Below, piece by piece: positions 10,231 through 17,650 of a stretch of 64,000 bases of DNA. The position numbers and the translations under genes are program-made. This DNA comes from Flavobacterium psychrotrophum (GTDB taxonomy: Bacteria > Bacteroidota > Bacteroidia > Flavobacteriales > Flavobacteriaceae): assembly GCF_003403075.1 (NCBI RefSeq), contig NZ_CP031557.1:1984001-2048000 (forward strand), in the 5' to 3' direction. Position 1 is the stretch's first letter. Each line of letters starts with the position of its first letter. The notes under the pieces are model-generated. The model was not told the origin of the DNA. It saw only the letters and a program-made list of their open reading frames with translations, and did no database searches.

Positions 10231-11434
10231 CGTTTTCTTTTACATAATCATTGAGGTAATTAAACCGGGGCGAAAGCCGTCCGTTCGAAGCTATTGCTGC
10301 TCGTTTTAAGATTTCATCTTTGTCATCATTAAAAAAAGCCGGAACTACATGGTCTAAAAACATTTTGCCAAAACCTTCGCTGGCATCACGGGGTAGCTCA
10401 CAAGGCAGGTTGTCTACCGCCATTACAACAACAGCAAGCGGATGGTAAATATCAACCTCTTGTCCTGTTGACGGGTTGTAGCCATACAAAGGGTTAGCTA
10501 TGCTGCTTGATCGTATTGTAGATGCTATAGGGCCATCAACATCGCAAGATATATCTGCAACTACTTTTATCCTGCAATTATTTTTTCGCAGCATCTCACG
10601 AGTTAATATATCTGGTGCATTGTTACCATAAAAATGCCCGGCAATATACATGTCAGCAACATTAGCATATTTTTCAAAATCAGAAACAAATTCTTGAGGA
10701 TTGTTATAAAACTCCAGCTTGTTTGTAGTAGCAGTACCATCAATACGCTTATTATAATCAAGCACATCAAGATGAGTATATACAGGCCCACTGTATGATT
10801 TTGCAAGAAAATCTGCAGGCGAAACTTCTTTAATTCTTATGGCATCAAGCATTTCTTTTGCACCTAAGCCTACTTTACCTTTACCGGTAAGCACTATTTT
10901 TAAAGGAGGAAATATCAATTTTTTAAGCCTTGCAACCAATGCGTCTTTGTCTGGCAGGATTTCTGCCTTCGGAAGATTATGAAGTTCATATTTAATACCA
11001 AATGCCCTGAAAGCATTGTATGTTCCTACAAGCCCCGCATATCTGCCAAAGCCTATAAGACGACGGCCTTGTGCATCAATAACTGTTTCATGATCATATA
11101 AAGTAATGTCCTTATCAATTATAGCCTGCAACATTTTTTTGTTGTGCGGTTGTTTTTTTATCGTATGAGAAAAGAAAAAATATTTTTTACCTGCTATAAG
11201 AGCATCAACAGGCACTTCTTTTACTCCCAGTAGTACATCACAGTCTGTAAGGTCCTCCCCTACTTCAAACCCCAAATCCTTATACAGGTCATCTGAAAAG
11301 ATTCTAACATCTGACGACTCTATTTTAAACATAGCCTGGGGAAACTGTTTTTTAAACTCTGCCAGCATGGCCGGAGAGAAAACAACCCTTTTGTCCGGAG
11401 GCGATTTACGCTCTCTTAATATCCCAAATTTCAT
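10217..11434 (-). CDS. NAD(P)-dependent oxidoreductase, alanine dehydrogenase / saccharopine-dehydrogenase-like
   Basis: The 405-residue cytoplasmic protein begins with the AlaDH/PNT N-terminal signature (KFGILRERKSPPDKRVVFSP) and has a Rossmann segment IVLTGKGKVGLGAKEM near 180-195. A nucleotide-binding stretch KVVADISCDVDG follows near 300-312. Flavobacteria usually carry one such gene annotated as NAD(P)-dependent oxidoreductase or saccharopine dehydrogenase; the physiological substrate is uncertain. It is monocistronic, with its own terminator at the 3' end, and is transcribed away from ssrA. It is probably the conserved chromosomal left neighbour of ssrA. Confidence 0.82.
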   Translation of the reverse strand: MKFGILRERKSPPDKRVVFSPAMLAEFKKQFPQAMFKIESSDVRIFSDDLYKDLGFEVGEDLTDCDVLLGVKEVPVDALIAGKKYFFFSHTIKKQPHNKKMLQAIIDKDITLYDHETVIDAQGRRLIGFGRYAGLVGTYNAFRAFGIKYELHNLPKAEILPDKDALVARLKKLIFPPLKIVLTGKGKVGLGAKEMLDAIRIKEVSPADFLAKSYSGPVYTHLDVLDYNKRIDGTATTNKLEFYNNPQEFVSDFEKYANVADMYIAGHFYGNNAPDILTREMLRKNNCRIKVVADISCDVDGPIASTIRSSSIANPLYGYNPSTGQEVDIYHPLAVVVMAVDNLPCELPRDASEGFGKMFLDHVVPAFFNDDKDEILKRAAIASNGRLSPRFNYLNDYVKENVPHL

Positions 11435-11599
11435 AGCTTACCGATTCCATTATTTGTTTTGTTACTCTACTAACATAATAGATTAAAAAGATACTAAATT
11501 TAACTATAAAAAAAGTAAAGCATTCAAATGTAACAATTTTTATATATTCGTAACCAGTAAATATTAAGATTTATTTTTAAATCTTCTAAAAAATGGTGT

Positions 11600-11607
11600 T
11601 ATATTTG
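11600..11607 (+). promoter_or_regulatory. Bacteroidota -7 promoter element of ssrA
   Basis: TATATTTG is an exact match to TAnnTTTG, 18 nt before the mature tmRNA 5' end. This leaves room for a short leader removed by RNase P. No clear -33 TTG at the usual spacing was seen. Confidence 0.6.
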
Positions 11608-11624
11608 CGTTATTATTGATTTAT

Positions 11625-12017
11625 GGGGTCGACTGGTTTTGACAGCAGGCCGAACTGAACAGTAAGCACGTCGGGAAATGAAGCTGTTTCCGTACATCAT
11701 CGCTTCAAACATTTAAACGGCGAAAATAACTACGCTCTAGCTGCTTAATCTAAATTAAAGTAAGATTAGCCTCGTCCCTGCAAGGCAGGGAGGCAGGATT
11801 CTCCTGAAAAGCCCTGGTTTATGGCGTTTCGTTTAGGAGAACCGTAAAAGTAAACCTGGGGGTTTCTTTGCTTCGCGGAAGCCCTGAGAAAACAGAAGAT
11901 AAGTGGTGTGTGGCAGTTTTCGGCCTTGCACACTAACGAAAAACCAAGCGAAAACTAAGCGTGTAGAAAGCTCTTTGCTTCCCTGTTTGGACCCGGGTTC
12001 GATTCCCGGCGATTCCA
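11625..12017 (+). ncRNA. ssrA: Transfer-messenger RNA (tmRNA)
   Basis: The 5' end GGGGTCGACTGGTTTTGACA and the 3' end GGTTCGATTCCCGGCGATTCC form the tRNA-like domain. The acceptor stem pairs GGGGUCG with CGAUUCC, with an A discriminator at 12017. CCA is not encoded (CTG follows), so it must be added after transcription. The mRNA-like part encodes the tag GENNYALAA with TAA at 11746-11748 (resume codon GGC at 11719), the type found in flavobacteria. It rescues stalled ribosomes and tags incomplete peptides for proteolysis. The 3' part of this gene is a classic integration site, and an integrase gene begins about 300 bp downstream. Confidence 0.96.
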
Positions 12018-12083
12018 CTGAGACAGTTTTAGGCATACTTTTCAAAGTTGCCAAAAACGCACAAAATGTCTCGAAAAGCCTAT

Positions 12084-12119
12084 AAAACCTGCAAATTTGA
12101 ACGTTTGCAGGTTTTTTTA
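12084..12119 (+). terminator. Rho-independent terminator downstream of ssrA
   Basis: The arms AAAACCTGCAAA (12084-12095) and TTTGCAGGTTTT (12104-12115) enclose an 8-nt loop and run into T residues. It lies 67 nt after the tmRNA 3' end. It either belongs to ssrA or was supplied by the inserted element, depending on where the crossover took place. Confidence 0.8.
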
Positions 12120-12176
12120 TGTCCACCTGTAATCTTCAAAATTTTCAAAAATGCACATAAAGTTGGGTCATTTGCC

Positions 12177-12247
12177 GGTGCAATGTCAATTGCCCGAAAA
12201 ATTGCACCAATAAATGCACTGAAAGACAGTTTAAGACACTGAAAGAC
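12177..12247. repeat. Short repeats between ssrA and the integrase; candidate arm-type sites
   Basis: An 11-bp direct repeat CACTGAAAGAC occurs at 12217-12227 and 12237-12247, exactly two helical turns apart. Just upstream is an 8-bp inverted repeat GGTGCAAT / ATTGCACC (12177-12184, 12201-12208). Their place between the ssrA 3' end and the integrase start is where integrase arm-binding sites are expected. Function is inferred from position only. The rest of the 300-bp gap shows nothing else apart from the terminator. Confidence 0.4.
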
Positions 12248-12321
12248 TTAAAGTACCCTTGTGTTTGGTTTACCGTGATTGCTTCATAATTCTACATTAT
12301 TAATTTTTAATTTTTTGAATT

Positions 12322-13623
12322 ATGTTAGAGAAAAGCTATGGCTTAAGCTTCATGTTAAAGCCGTCCCGCAAGGAACCTACACTGCGTTACGTGTACGTTC
12401 GTGTATCCGTAGATGGTATCCGTAAAGAGATTTCAACCAAAAGAACCTGGGATCCCAAGCGCTGGGATGCCAAATCTGAACGCGCAATCGGTGCAAAAGA
12501 AGACGCCCGAATTTTGAACCTTTTTTTAGACACGATGGTCATGAAAATTAATCAGTTCAAGTTAGACCTGATGTATACAGAGAAGACAATCTCTGCCCAA
12601 AGGATCATTGATTTCATACTGGGAAGGGCTACCTCAAAGGCATTGTTGCTGGAGGAATTTCAGGTCCACAATGATGAAATGTTATCGCTTGTCCCTGCCG
12701 ACTATGCCATGGCAACCTACAAGCGCTATACCTACACGCGTACGCATGTTCAAAATTATATCAAGTATAAATATGACAGAGAGGACATCGAACTGCGTGA
12801 ACTTGACTACGATTTTATCAGCGGATTTGAACTTTACCTTAAGACCGTCAGGAAATGTATAAATAATTCTGCACTGAAGTACATTGCCTGCCTCAGGAAG
12901 ATCATTAACCGGACTGTAGATAAGAACATCATCCCATCCGACCCCTTCAAAGCTTTTAAGCGCAAAAAGACTAAAACGATAAAGAAGCCCCTTAACAGCA
13001 GGGAACTACGGATTTTGGAAAACTACACGTTTACAACGCAGCGGCTTACCGTGATCAGGGACGTGTTTATATTTCAATGTTACACTGGGCTGGCCTACAT
13101 CGATGTTTACAATTTGCGAAAAAGCGATATAAAGATTGGAATTGATGACCGGTACTGGATCATGTCCTCACGCCAGAAAACGGGCAATGAGACGAATATA
13201 CCACTACTCCCTAAAGCTTTGGAGCTGATTGAGCACTATAAAGACCATCCCATCTGTGTAGAACGTAATACAATACTCCCGGTATCCTCCAACCAGAAGA
13301 TGAACGAATACCTAAAGGAAATTGGCTCACTTTGCCAATTAGATGTGTTACTGAATACCCACATGGCCCGGCGAACTTTTGCCAGTACCGTGACGCTCAA
13401 TAATGATGTGCCTATCCATGTGGTAAAGGAAATGCTGGGGCACAACTCGATAAAACAGACAGAGGCTTACGCTATGACAGAACAGCTGACCATCGGGAGG
13501 GAAATGTCACTTCTAGACCGGAAGCTTAGTGCCAAGCCACAAATATCGAAGGAGGACGCTGACCTGTTAAGCAGGCTGGAAGAAGAGATCAGGGCGGTTA
13601 AGGAAAAATATAAAACCTGTTAA
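12322..13623 (+). CDS. Tyrosine recombinase / integrase (IntDOT-like)
   Basis: The 433-residue protein has an arm-binding-type N-terminus (about 15-60, VYVRVSVDGIRKEISTKRTW), a SAM-like core-binding domain (about 110-215) and a catalytic domain (about 225-400). Catalytic residues seen are Lys286 (RQKTG), His347 and Arg350 in HMAR, His374 (LGHNS) and the nucleophile Tyr383 (EAYAMT). The first catalytic Arg is absent: the motif reads TGLAY with Ala258, a departure also known for the Bacteroides integrase IntDOT. Position just downstream of ssrA marks it as the integrase of an element inserted at the tmRNA 3' end. The next gene starts 2 bp after its stop. Confidence 0.92.
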   Translation: MLEKSYGLSFMLKPSRKEPTLRYVYVRVSVDGIRKEISTKRTWDPKRWDAKSERAIGAKEDARILNLFLDTMVMKINQFKLDLMYTEKTISAQRIIDFILGRATSKALLLEEFQVHNDEMLSLVPADYAMATYKRYTYTRTHVQNYIKYKYDREDIELRELDYDFISGFELYLKTVRKCINNSALKYIACLRKIINRTVDKNIIPSDPFKAFKRKKTKTIKKPLNSRELRILENYTFTTQRLTVIRDVFIFQCYTGLAYIDVYNLRKSDIKIGIDDRYWIMSSRQKTGNETNIPLLPKALELIEHYKDHPICVERNTILPVSSNQKMNEYLKEIGSLCQLDVLLNTHMARRTFASTVTLNNDVPIHVVKEMLGHNSIKQTEAYAMTEQLTIGREMSLLDRKLSAKPQISKEDADLLSRLEEEIRAVKEKYKTC

Positions 13624-13625
13624 CC

Positions 13626-14183
13626 ATGATCAAAATCAATCTTGAAGATACCATAGTACCCCATTACGTTAGCCAGGACCTGACGGATTTTAGGTTTTAT
13701 TCACCTCAGAAAAAAGGAGGTGTAGCTGAACTAATCGTACAGATACGTAATATTAATGACCCCTTACTTTCCAATGTGTATAATTTAGGGTTTGGGCCAC
13801 CGGATGGTGCAGGTAGCTTTAGCGATACGGTTTCACTCAACCATTCAAATCCGGGTAAGGTGTTCTCAACGGTAATTTTAGTAGCGATAGCGTTCCTGGA
13901 GCGCAACCCTTCCTTAGCTATCGGAATCGACGGTTCTGATGACCGGCGGGCCTATTTATACCACAGGATGTTCAGCTCTAACAGACATCCCTTAGAGGAA
14001 ACCCTGATCCTTACCGGTGTTGACTGGTATGTACGTTTGCTTAGATCTGGCGATGTAGAGCGCGACCTGTCCGGCGCTGCATATTTTAAGCCACGGCCTG
14101 AAGCTTTTGATTTTCAAAGGAAAACAAATGATTTGTACCGTTATTACCTGATAAATTTAAAACCTGTGCAGTCACTCAAATAA
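13626..14183 (+). CDS. DUF6934-like protein of unknown function
   Basis: This 185-residue soluble protein starts 2 bp after the integrase stop. I recognise the DUF6934-type pattern: a YNLGFG motif near residue 57, a central KVFSTVILVAIAFLERNPSLAI segment, split here as KVFSTVILVA then AFLERNPSLAI near 84-103, and a GSDDRRAYLYHRMF block. No catalytic motif, signal peptide or membrane segment is visible. In Bacteroidota such genes are commonly followed by a short ORF, as here. The function is unknown; a toxin-antitoxin or defence role is only a guess. The family name is from memory. Confidence 0.65.
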   Translation: MIKINLEDTIVPHYVSQDLTDFRFYSPQKKGGVAELIVQIRNINDPLLSNVYNLGFGPPDGAGSFSDTVSLNHSNPGKVFSTVILVAIAFLERNPSLAIGIDGSDDRRAYLYHRMFSSNRHPLEETLILTGVDWYVRLLRSGDVERDLSGAAYFKPRPEAFDFQRKTNDLYRYYLINLKPVQSLK

Positions 14184-14206
14184 AAACTTTTAATATCTTT
14201 GTTATT

Positions 14207-14398
14207 ATGAAAGAGAAAATGCAACATGCTATAGATGCTATTTTTAAAATGGCGGCAGAACAGAAACAGCCATCGGCTCCATTACCTGCATTTAATGGGT
14301 CAAGGCCGGATAACGCCCTCTCACGCTCGATACGAAATAAAAAAGAAGCAGATCAATTCCAGGCGGAACTGAAAGCTGTGCTAAATCAAGAAAAATAA
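14207..14398 (+). CDS. Small hypothetical partner of the DUF6934-like gene
   Basis: The 63-residue soluble, charged protein starts with MKEKMQHAIDAIFKMAA. Its C-terminal half is helical (SRSIRNKKEADQFQAELKAV). It starts 23 bp after the DUF6934-like gene and is followed 8 bp later by a strong terminator, so the two form a compact cassette. No known domain was recognised. Its size and position would suit an antitoxin or regulator, but nothing in the sequence shows this. Confidence 0.6.
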   Translation: MKEKMQHAIDAIFKMAAEQKQPSAPLPAFNGSRPDNALSRSIRNKKEADQFQAELKAVLNQEK

Positions 14399-14405
14399 TT
14401 ATAAG

Positions 14406-14433
14406 AAAGCCTGCCGTTAAAAGCAGGCTTTTT
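14406..14433 (+). terminator. Rho-independent terminator of the integrase/DUF6934 unit
   Basis: The arms AAGCCTGC and GCAGGCTT enclose a CGTTAAAA loop and are followed by a T run. It closes the three-gene unit 8 nt after the small ORF stop. Confidence 0.85.
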
Positions 14434-14516
14434 CATTCAACAGACGTGTTGTTTAATCATAAAGGCTATCCTTTTTGATTTCGCAATCCTCTCTTTGAGC
14501 ATCTTTGAAATAATAT

Positions 14517-14812
14517 ATGCACATTAGCCATGAATTAACCAACACCGAAGAATCCGACGAACTGGAAATCCTTTCAATGCCGATTAAATAATATGAAGAT
14601 GAATATTATCCAATTCCTAAGCCATTCCCTTTAGAAGCTATTAAATTCCTGATGGAACAAATGCATGTAGCCGATGCCTAGCTATCGAAAATATTAAGTG
14701 CCCGTTCCCGAAAATCGGAAATTCTTCCCAATAAAAAGAAAGCTTAGCATTTCGATGATAGGCGTCCTAAATGAAAAGCTGAATATTCAGCAGACATCCT
14801 TATTCGGCTTAA
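14517..14812 (+). pseudogene. Decayed HigA-type antitoxin gene
   Basis: Reading from the ATG at 14517 gives a HigA-like protein broken by stops. ESDELEILSMPIK is followed by a stop, then YEDEYYPIPKPFPLEAIKF and LMEQMHVADA are followed by a stop, then LSKILSARSRKSEILPNKKK. After a frameshift the reading resumes as KLSISMIGVLNEKLNI. Intact HigA proteins have this order: acidic linker, YPIP..P.EAIKFRMEQ, then an Xre-type HTH with SRSRVSEIL. At least two in-frame stops and one frameshift are present, and no HigB toxin is seen upstream. It is a remnant of a lost toxin-antitoxin pair. Confidence 0.8.
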
Positions 14813-15421
14813 ATTTACTTATTTTGTTATTTCTAATTGTACCACGACTAATGGCATAATAAAAACGGAAGATAACCGTGTTTTTGAAACACCATATAGT
14901 AATTCCAGCAGAATGATAGTACACCGTAAACATTTTTTAATTTTAATCGATTAACGCGCCTTAAAAAACGATTTCATATTCTAAAGCTTATTCCGCTGTT
15001 TGAGGCGGTAACGAAAAAGCTTACATGTAATAACCGCGGCTTATCTGACATCTGTACCTAAGGTATTAATGGGTCTATTATTTTATGGTGCTCAAAACCT
15101 GCAATTTTTACAATGTTATAGTTAGCAATGCTATTATAAAACGCCGTGATGAGCCTGGCTGGCCTTTAAAATTACCGACTGCACTGCCTGTAACTAAACC
15201 ATTTGTTCAACATTAGCGAACTATTGGACATGTTAACAAAATATTTAATTTTTCCAATACTATAGTTGCTAATTTCGAATTATAAGCTAAGCTTTAATAT
15301 GCAATTATCAGCATATGAGTTTGTTGTATAATATGCTTACAACAGCTTTGATTAAGCTGTGGAAGCAGAAGCCCATAACTTAAATTAGTAACCGCCTGCA
15401 TCAGGCATTAAATAAACAAAG
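14813..15421. other. About 600 bp without a supportable gene
   Basis: Stops are frequent in all frames. The longest reading I found is a 43-codon frame at about 15090-15216 (contains KRRDEPGWPLKLP) that matches nothing I know. Following the dead HigA gene, this is probably further decayed mobile DNA and may hide the right boundary of the inserted element. No copy of the ssrA 3' end was seen here. Confidence 0.5.
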
Positions 15422-15994
15422 ATGAAATTGAACTACAAAAGGTTAGTATTAGCATTAATTGCTACCATTGGATTACAAATGAGTTCTCAGGCACAGGAAT
15501 ACAGGTCTGCAACAAAATATGGGGAACCTGGTAAAGCTCCAGGCATGAAAGTTAAATTGTTGAGTACGGTGGGTGATGTAAAAACGTACATAATTATTCT
15601 GGCCAAAGGTGATGAAGCCGTATCAGGGCTTACAGAATTTGCGCAAAAGTACAATGTAAAAAGTGCACACTATCAAGCTATTGGTGATGCCCTGAGTTTA
15701 GAAGTCGGATGGTTTGATTACGAACGTAAGCAATTCCTCGTAGTACCCATTGCTGAGGCCGAGGTTACCTCATTTACCGGAGACATAGCCTGGTATCATA
15801 ACAAGCCGGTAGCCCACACGCATGTTACGGCTTCTATAAAAGATGGTTCTGTTAAAGGTGGCCATTTACTGGAATTGATCGTTGGGCCAACGCTTGAAAT
15901 TATCGTTACCGTGGAACCAACACAATTGTTTAAAAAATTAAATGAAGAATTTAATGCGGGATTGATTGATATTGATAGTAAAGAAAAACAATAA
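15422..15994 (+). CDS. PPC/DUF296-domain protein with signal peptide
   Basis: The 190-residue protein starts with a signal peptide (about 1-25, ending SSQAQ). The rest is one PPC (DUF296) domain. The conserved metal-binding HTH motif at HTHVTASIKDG, the GGHLLEL segment and the closing LEIIVTVEP strand are present. PPC domains form trimers and occur alone in prokaryotes or with AT-hooks in plants; here the protein would be exported, so a DNA-binding role is unlikely. Its stop overlaps the ATG of the next gene by one base (TAATG), which implies translational coupling with a related protein. Confidence 0.82.
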   Translation: MKLNYKRLVLALIATIGLQMSSQAQEYRSATKYGEPGKAPGMKVKLLSTVGDVKTYIIILAKGDEAVSGLTEFAQKYNVKSAHYQAIGDALSLEVGWFDYERKQFLVVPIAEAEVTSFTGDIAWYHNKPVAHTHVTASIKDGSVKGGHLLELIVGPTLEIIVTVEPTQLFKKLNEEFNAGLIDIDSKEKQ

Positions 15995-16482
15995 TGAAGG
16001 AAGAAGAATTTAGATCCACATCCCATCAGGTGGCGCCGGGTAATGCACCTGCAATGAATGTTAAATTACTGAGCACCCATGGTGATGTGAGGACGTATAT
16101 GGTCATTTTTTCGAAAGGGGATGAAGCCCTGTCCGGGTTATTGGATTTTGCGCTTACCTACGATGTCAAAAGTGCCCACTTCGCTGGTATAGGAAGTGCC
16201 TTTAGCCTTGAGTTGGGCTGGTTTGATTTTGACCGCCTGAAATACCAGGTAATTCCTGTTGGAATTGCTGAAGTGACTTCATTTACGGGCAATATAACCT
16301 GGATGGATACAAAGCCTATTGTGCATGCACATGCAACCGCTTCTTTTAGGGATGGCACAGTGAAAGGCGGGCATGTACTGGCCTTAAATGTGGGGCCGAC
16401 ATTTGAGGTAGTTGTAACTGTTGAGCCAACAGCACTGTACAAAAAGACAGATCCGGAATTTCAGGCAGGAATGATTATTTGA
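15994..16482 (+). CDS. PPC/DUF296-domain protein, cytoplasmic paralogue
   Basis: This 162-residue protein is closely similar along its whole length to the preceding one. Both share VKLLST.GDV.TY, VKSAH, EVTSFTG, KGGH and VTVEPT. It lacks a signal peptide, beginning MKEEEFRSTS. The metal-site HAHATASFRDG motif is kept. It arose by tandem duplication, but the two copies now appear directed to different compartments. The ATG overlaps the upstream stop. The function is unknown. Confidence 0.8.
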   Translation: MKEEEFRSTSHQVAPGNAPAMNVKLLSTHGDVRTYMVIFSKGDEALSGLLDFALTYDVKSAHFAGIGSAFSLELGWFDFDRLKYQVIPVGIAEVTSFTGNITWMDTKPIVHAHATASFRDGTVKGGHVLALNVGPTFEVVVTVEPTALYKKTDPEFQAGMII

Positions 16483-16541
16483 TAGCCGTTCGGTAAACTG
16501 TATTTTGCAGGTCGTGACAAATATAATTAATGCCCTTTTTT

Positions 16542-16616
16542 ATGAATGCAGTAAAAGCAGAAGTAGTTGCATTTGTTATTTTGTTGGTTAGCTGGATTAC
16601 ACCTCCTATCCCTTAA
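16542..16616 (+). CDS. Candidate 24-residue hydrophobic small protein
   Basis: The ORF reads MNAVKAEVVAFVILLVSW then ITPPIP and stop, a single short membrane segment. It is followed 24 nt later by a strong terminator and stands alone in the 311-bp gap between the PPC pair and the IclR gene. No ribosome binding site or -7 element is convincing. A chance ORF is possible. Confidence 0.3.
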   Translation: MNAVKAEVVAFVILLVSWITPPIP

Positions 16617-16640
16617 ATAATGATCCTATGTCAGAATGTC

Positions 16641-16665
16641 AAGCCCCTTTCAAAGGGGCTTTTGT
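16641..16665 (+). terminator. Rho-independent terminator
   Basis: The arms AAGCCCCTTT and AAAGGGGCTT are nearly contiguous and run into TTTG. It ends the PPC-pair transcript and, if real, the small ORF. It could also act on leftward transcripts only weakly. Confidence 0.8.
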
Positions 16666-16793
16666 TATCATACCCATAACCAGATACAATACCCACAAAA
16701 TTTTATTTGGTAACATGCTAACGGTATACGTTGGGGCTATCGCAAATAGCTATCTTATTCATTAATGTAGCAATGAAAGGTTCCTAACTTTAC

Positions 16794-17519
16794 TTACAGG
16801 GCCATTTTATGCTGGTACTTTCCATGCTCCAATAGCACAGCATCCATAATCCGCAAACTTTCAAGAAACTGAGCCTCTTTAAACCGGAATGACGGCCCCG
16901 AGACACAAAGTACCGCAATAGGCTTGTTTTTAAAGAAAATAGGTATGGCCACACAATTGAGATCAGGATCATAGGCCTCAACATCCAACGCATAACCTGT
17001 TTTTACAATAGTGCTGACTTCTTCTTCAATGGCTGCGAAATCTCCTTCTGCATGCTGCTTACGCAGGCTTTCCTGCAAATGGTGGGAATAAGCAAGGAAA
17101 CATTTGCCTATTGCCGTGGTGGTCATCTCGTAATCTTTCCCCATATTCAGTGTAATCTTAACCGCCCTGTTGGGCTCACATGTAAGTTCGTACCTGTAAT
17201 ACGATCCCATCTGCACGGCCAGGTACGACGATTCTTTTGTTAGATTGGATATTCTTTCCAGTACAGGGCGAAGTTCCTGCTTTAGGGTATTCACAGAAAA
17301 AGACGGGACCTGTAAGGATTCGATCTTTGAGCTGATTTTATACCTGGGGCTGATATCATCCTGTTCCAGGTAACCCAATTGCTTTAGTGTGTCGAGGTAA
17401 CCGTGGACGGTATTTTTCTTTAAATCTACTGCCTGCGCCACGTCATTAAGCCGCACAAAATTGCCATTGGAAGCGATATATTCCAGTATTTGGAACGTTT
17501 TTTTTACGGACTGGTTCAT
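16794..17519 (-). CDS. IclR-family transcriptional regulator
   Basis: The start was chosen at MNQSVKKTFQILEYIASNG, giving 241 residues; an in-frame Met at 17540 is less likely. The N-terminal winged HTH is at about 5-65 (RLNDVAQAVDLKKNTVHGYL) and the IclR effector domain at about 80-240 (TTTAIGKCFLAY, CVAIPIFFKNKPIAVLCVSG). It is transcribed divergently from the adjacent short-chain dehydrogenase. The shared gap contains three AAGTTCAA-type direct repeats, so it probably represses that gene and itself in response to a small metabolite. Confidence 0.9.
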   Translation of the reverse strand: MNQSVKKTFQILEYIASNGNFVRLNDVAQAVDLKKNTVHGYLDTLKQLGYLEQDDISPRYKISSKIESLQVPSFSVNTLKQELRPVLERISNLTKESSYLAVQMGSYYRYELTCEPNRAVKITLNMGKDYEMTTTAIGKCFLAYSHHLQESLRKQHAEGDFAAIEEEVSTIVKTGYALDVEAYDPDLNCVAIPIFFKNKPIAVLCVSGPSFRFKEAQFLESLRIMDAVLLEHGKYQHKMAL

Positions 17520-17611
17520 AAGTTCAAATATAACGAACAAAATTACAATTTATAGCTTATCATCCCCTATAAGTTCAATAAATACCTATTTTTGACCTTC
17601 AAGTTCAACAA
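17520..17611. promoter_or_regulatory. IclR/SDR divergent control region with three direct repeats
   Basis: AAGTTCAA followed by an A/T-rich triplet occurs at 17520, 17571 and 17601. An exact -7 element TATTTTTG (TAnnTTTG) lies at 17587-17594, between the last two repeats, 57 bp before the SDR start. The repeats flank the likely RNA-polymerase contact, which suits a repressor. Assigning them to the IclR protein is inference from position. Confidence 0.5.
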
Positions 17612-17650
17612 ATCACAAGTTGCGTAGTGCAACAATTAGCTACACAAAAT

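Noticed and set aside
11833..12126. 97-residue leftward and 60-residue rightward ORFs across the tmRNA
   Set aside because: They lie within the ssrA RNA and its terminator; no codon bias or homology supports translation apart from the tag.
14813..15421. 43-codon reading with KRRDEPGWPLKLP as a possible gene
   Set aside because: It is short, without a recognised domain or expression signals, and in an area full of stops beside a dead gene.
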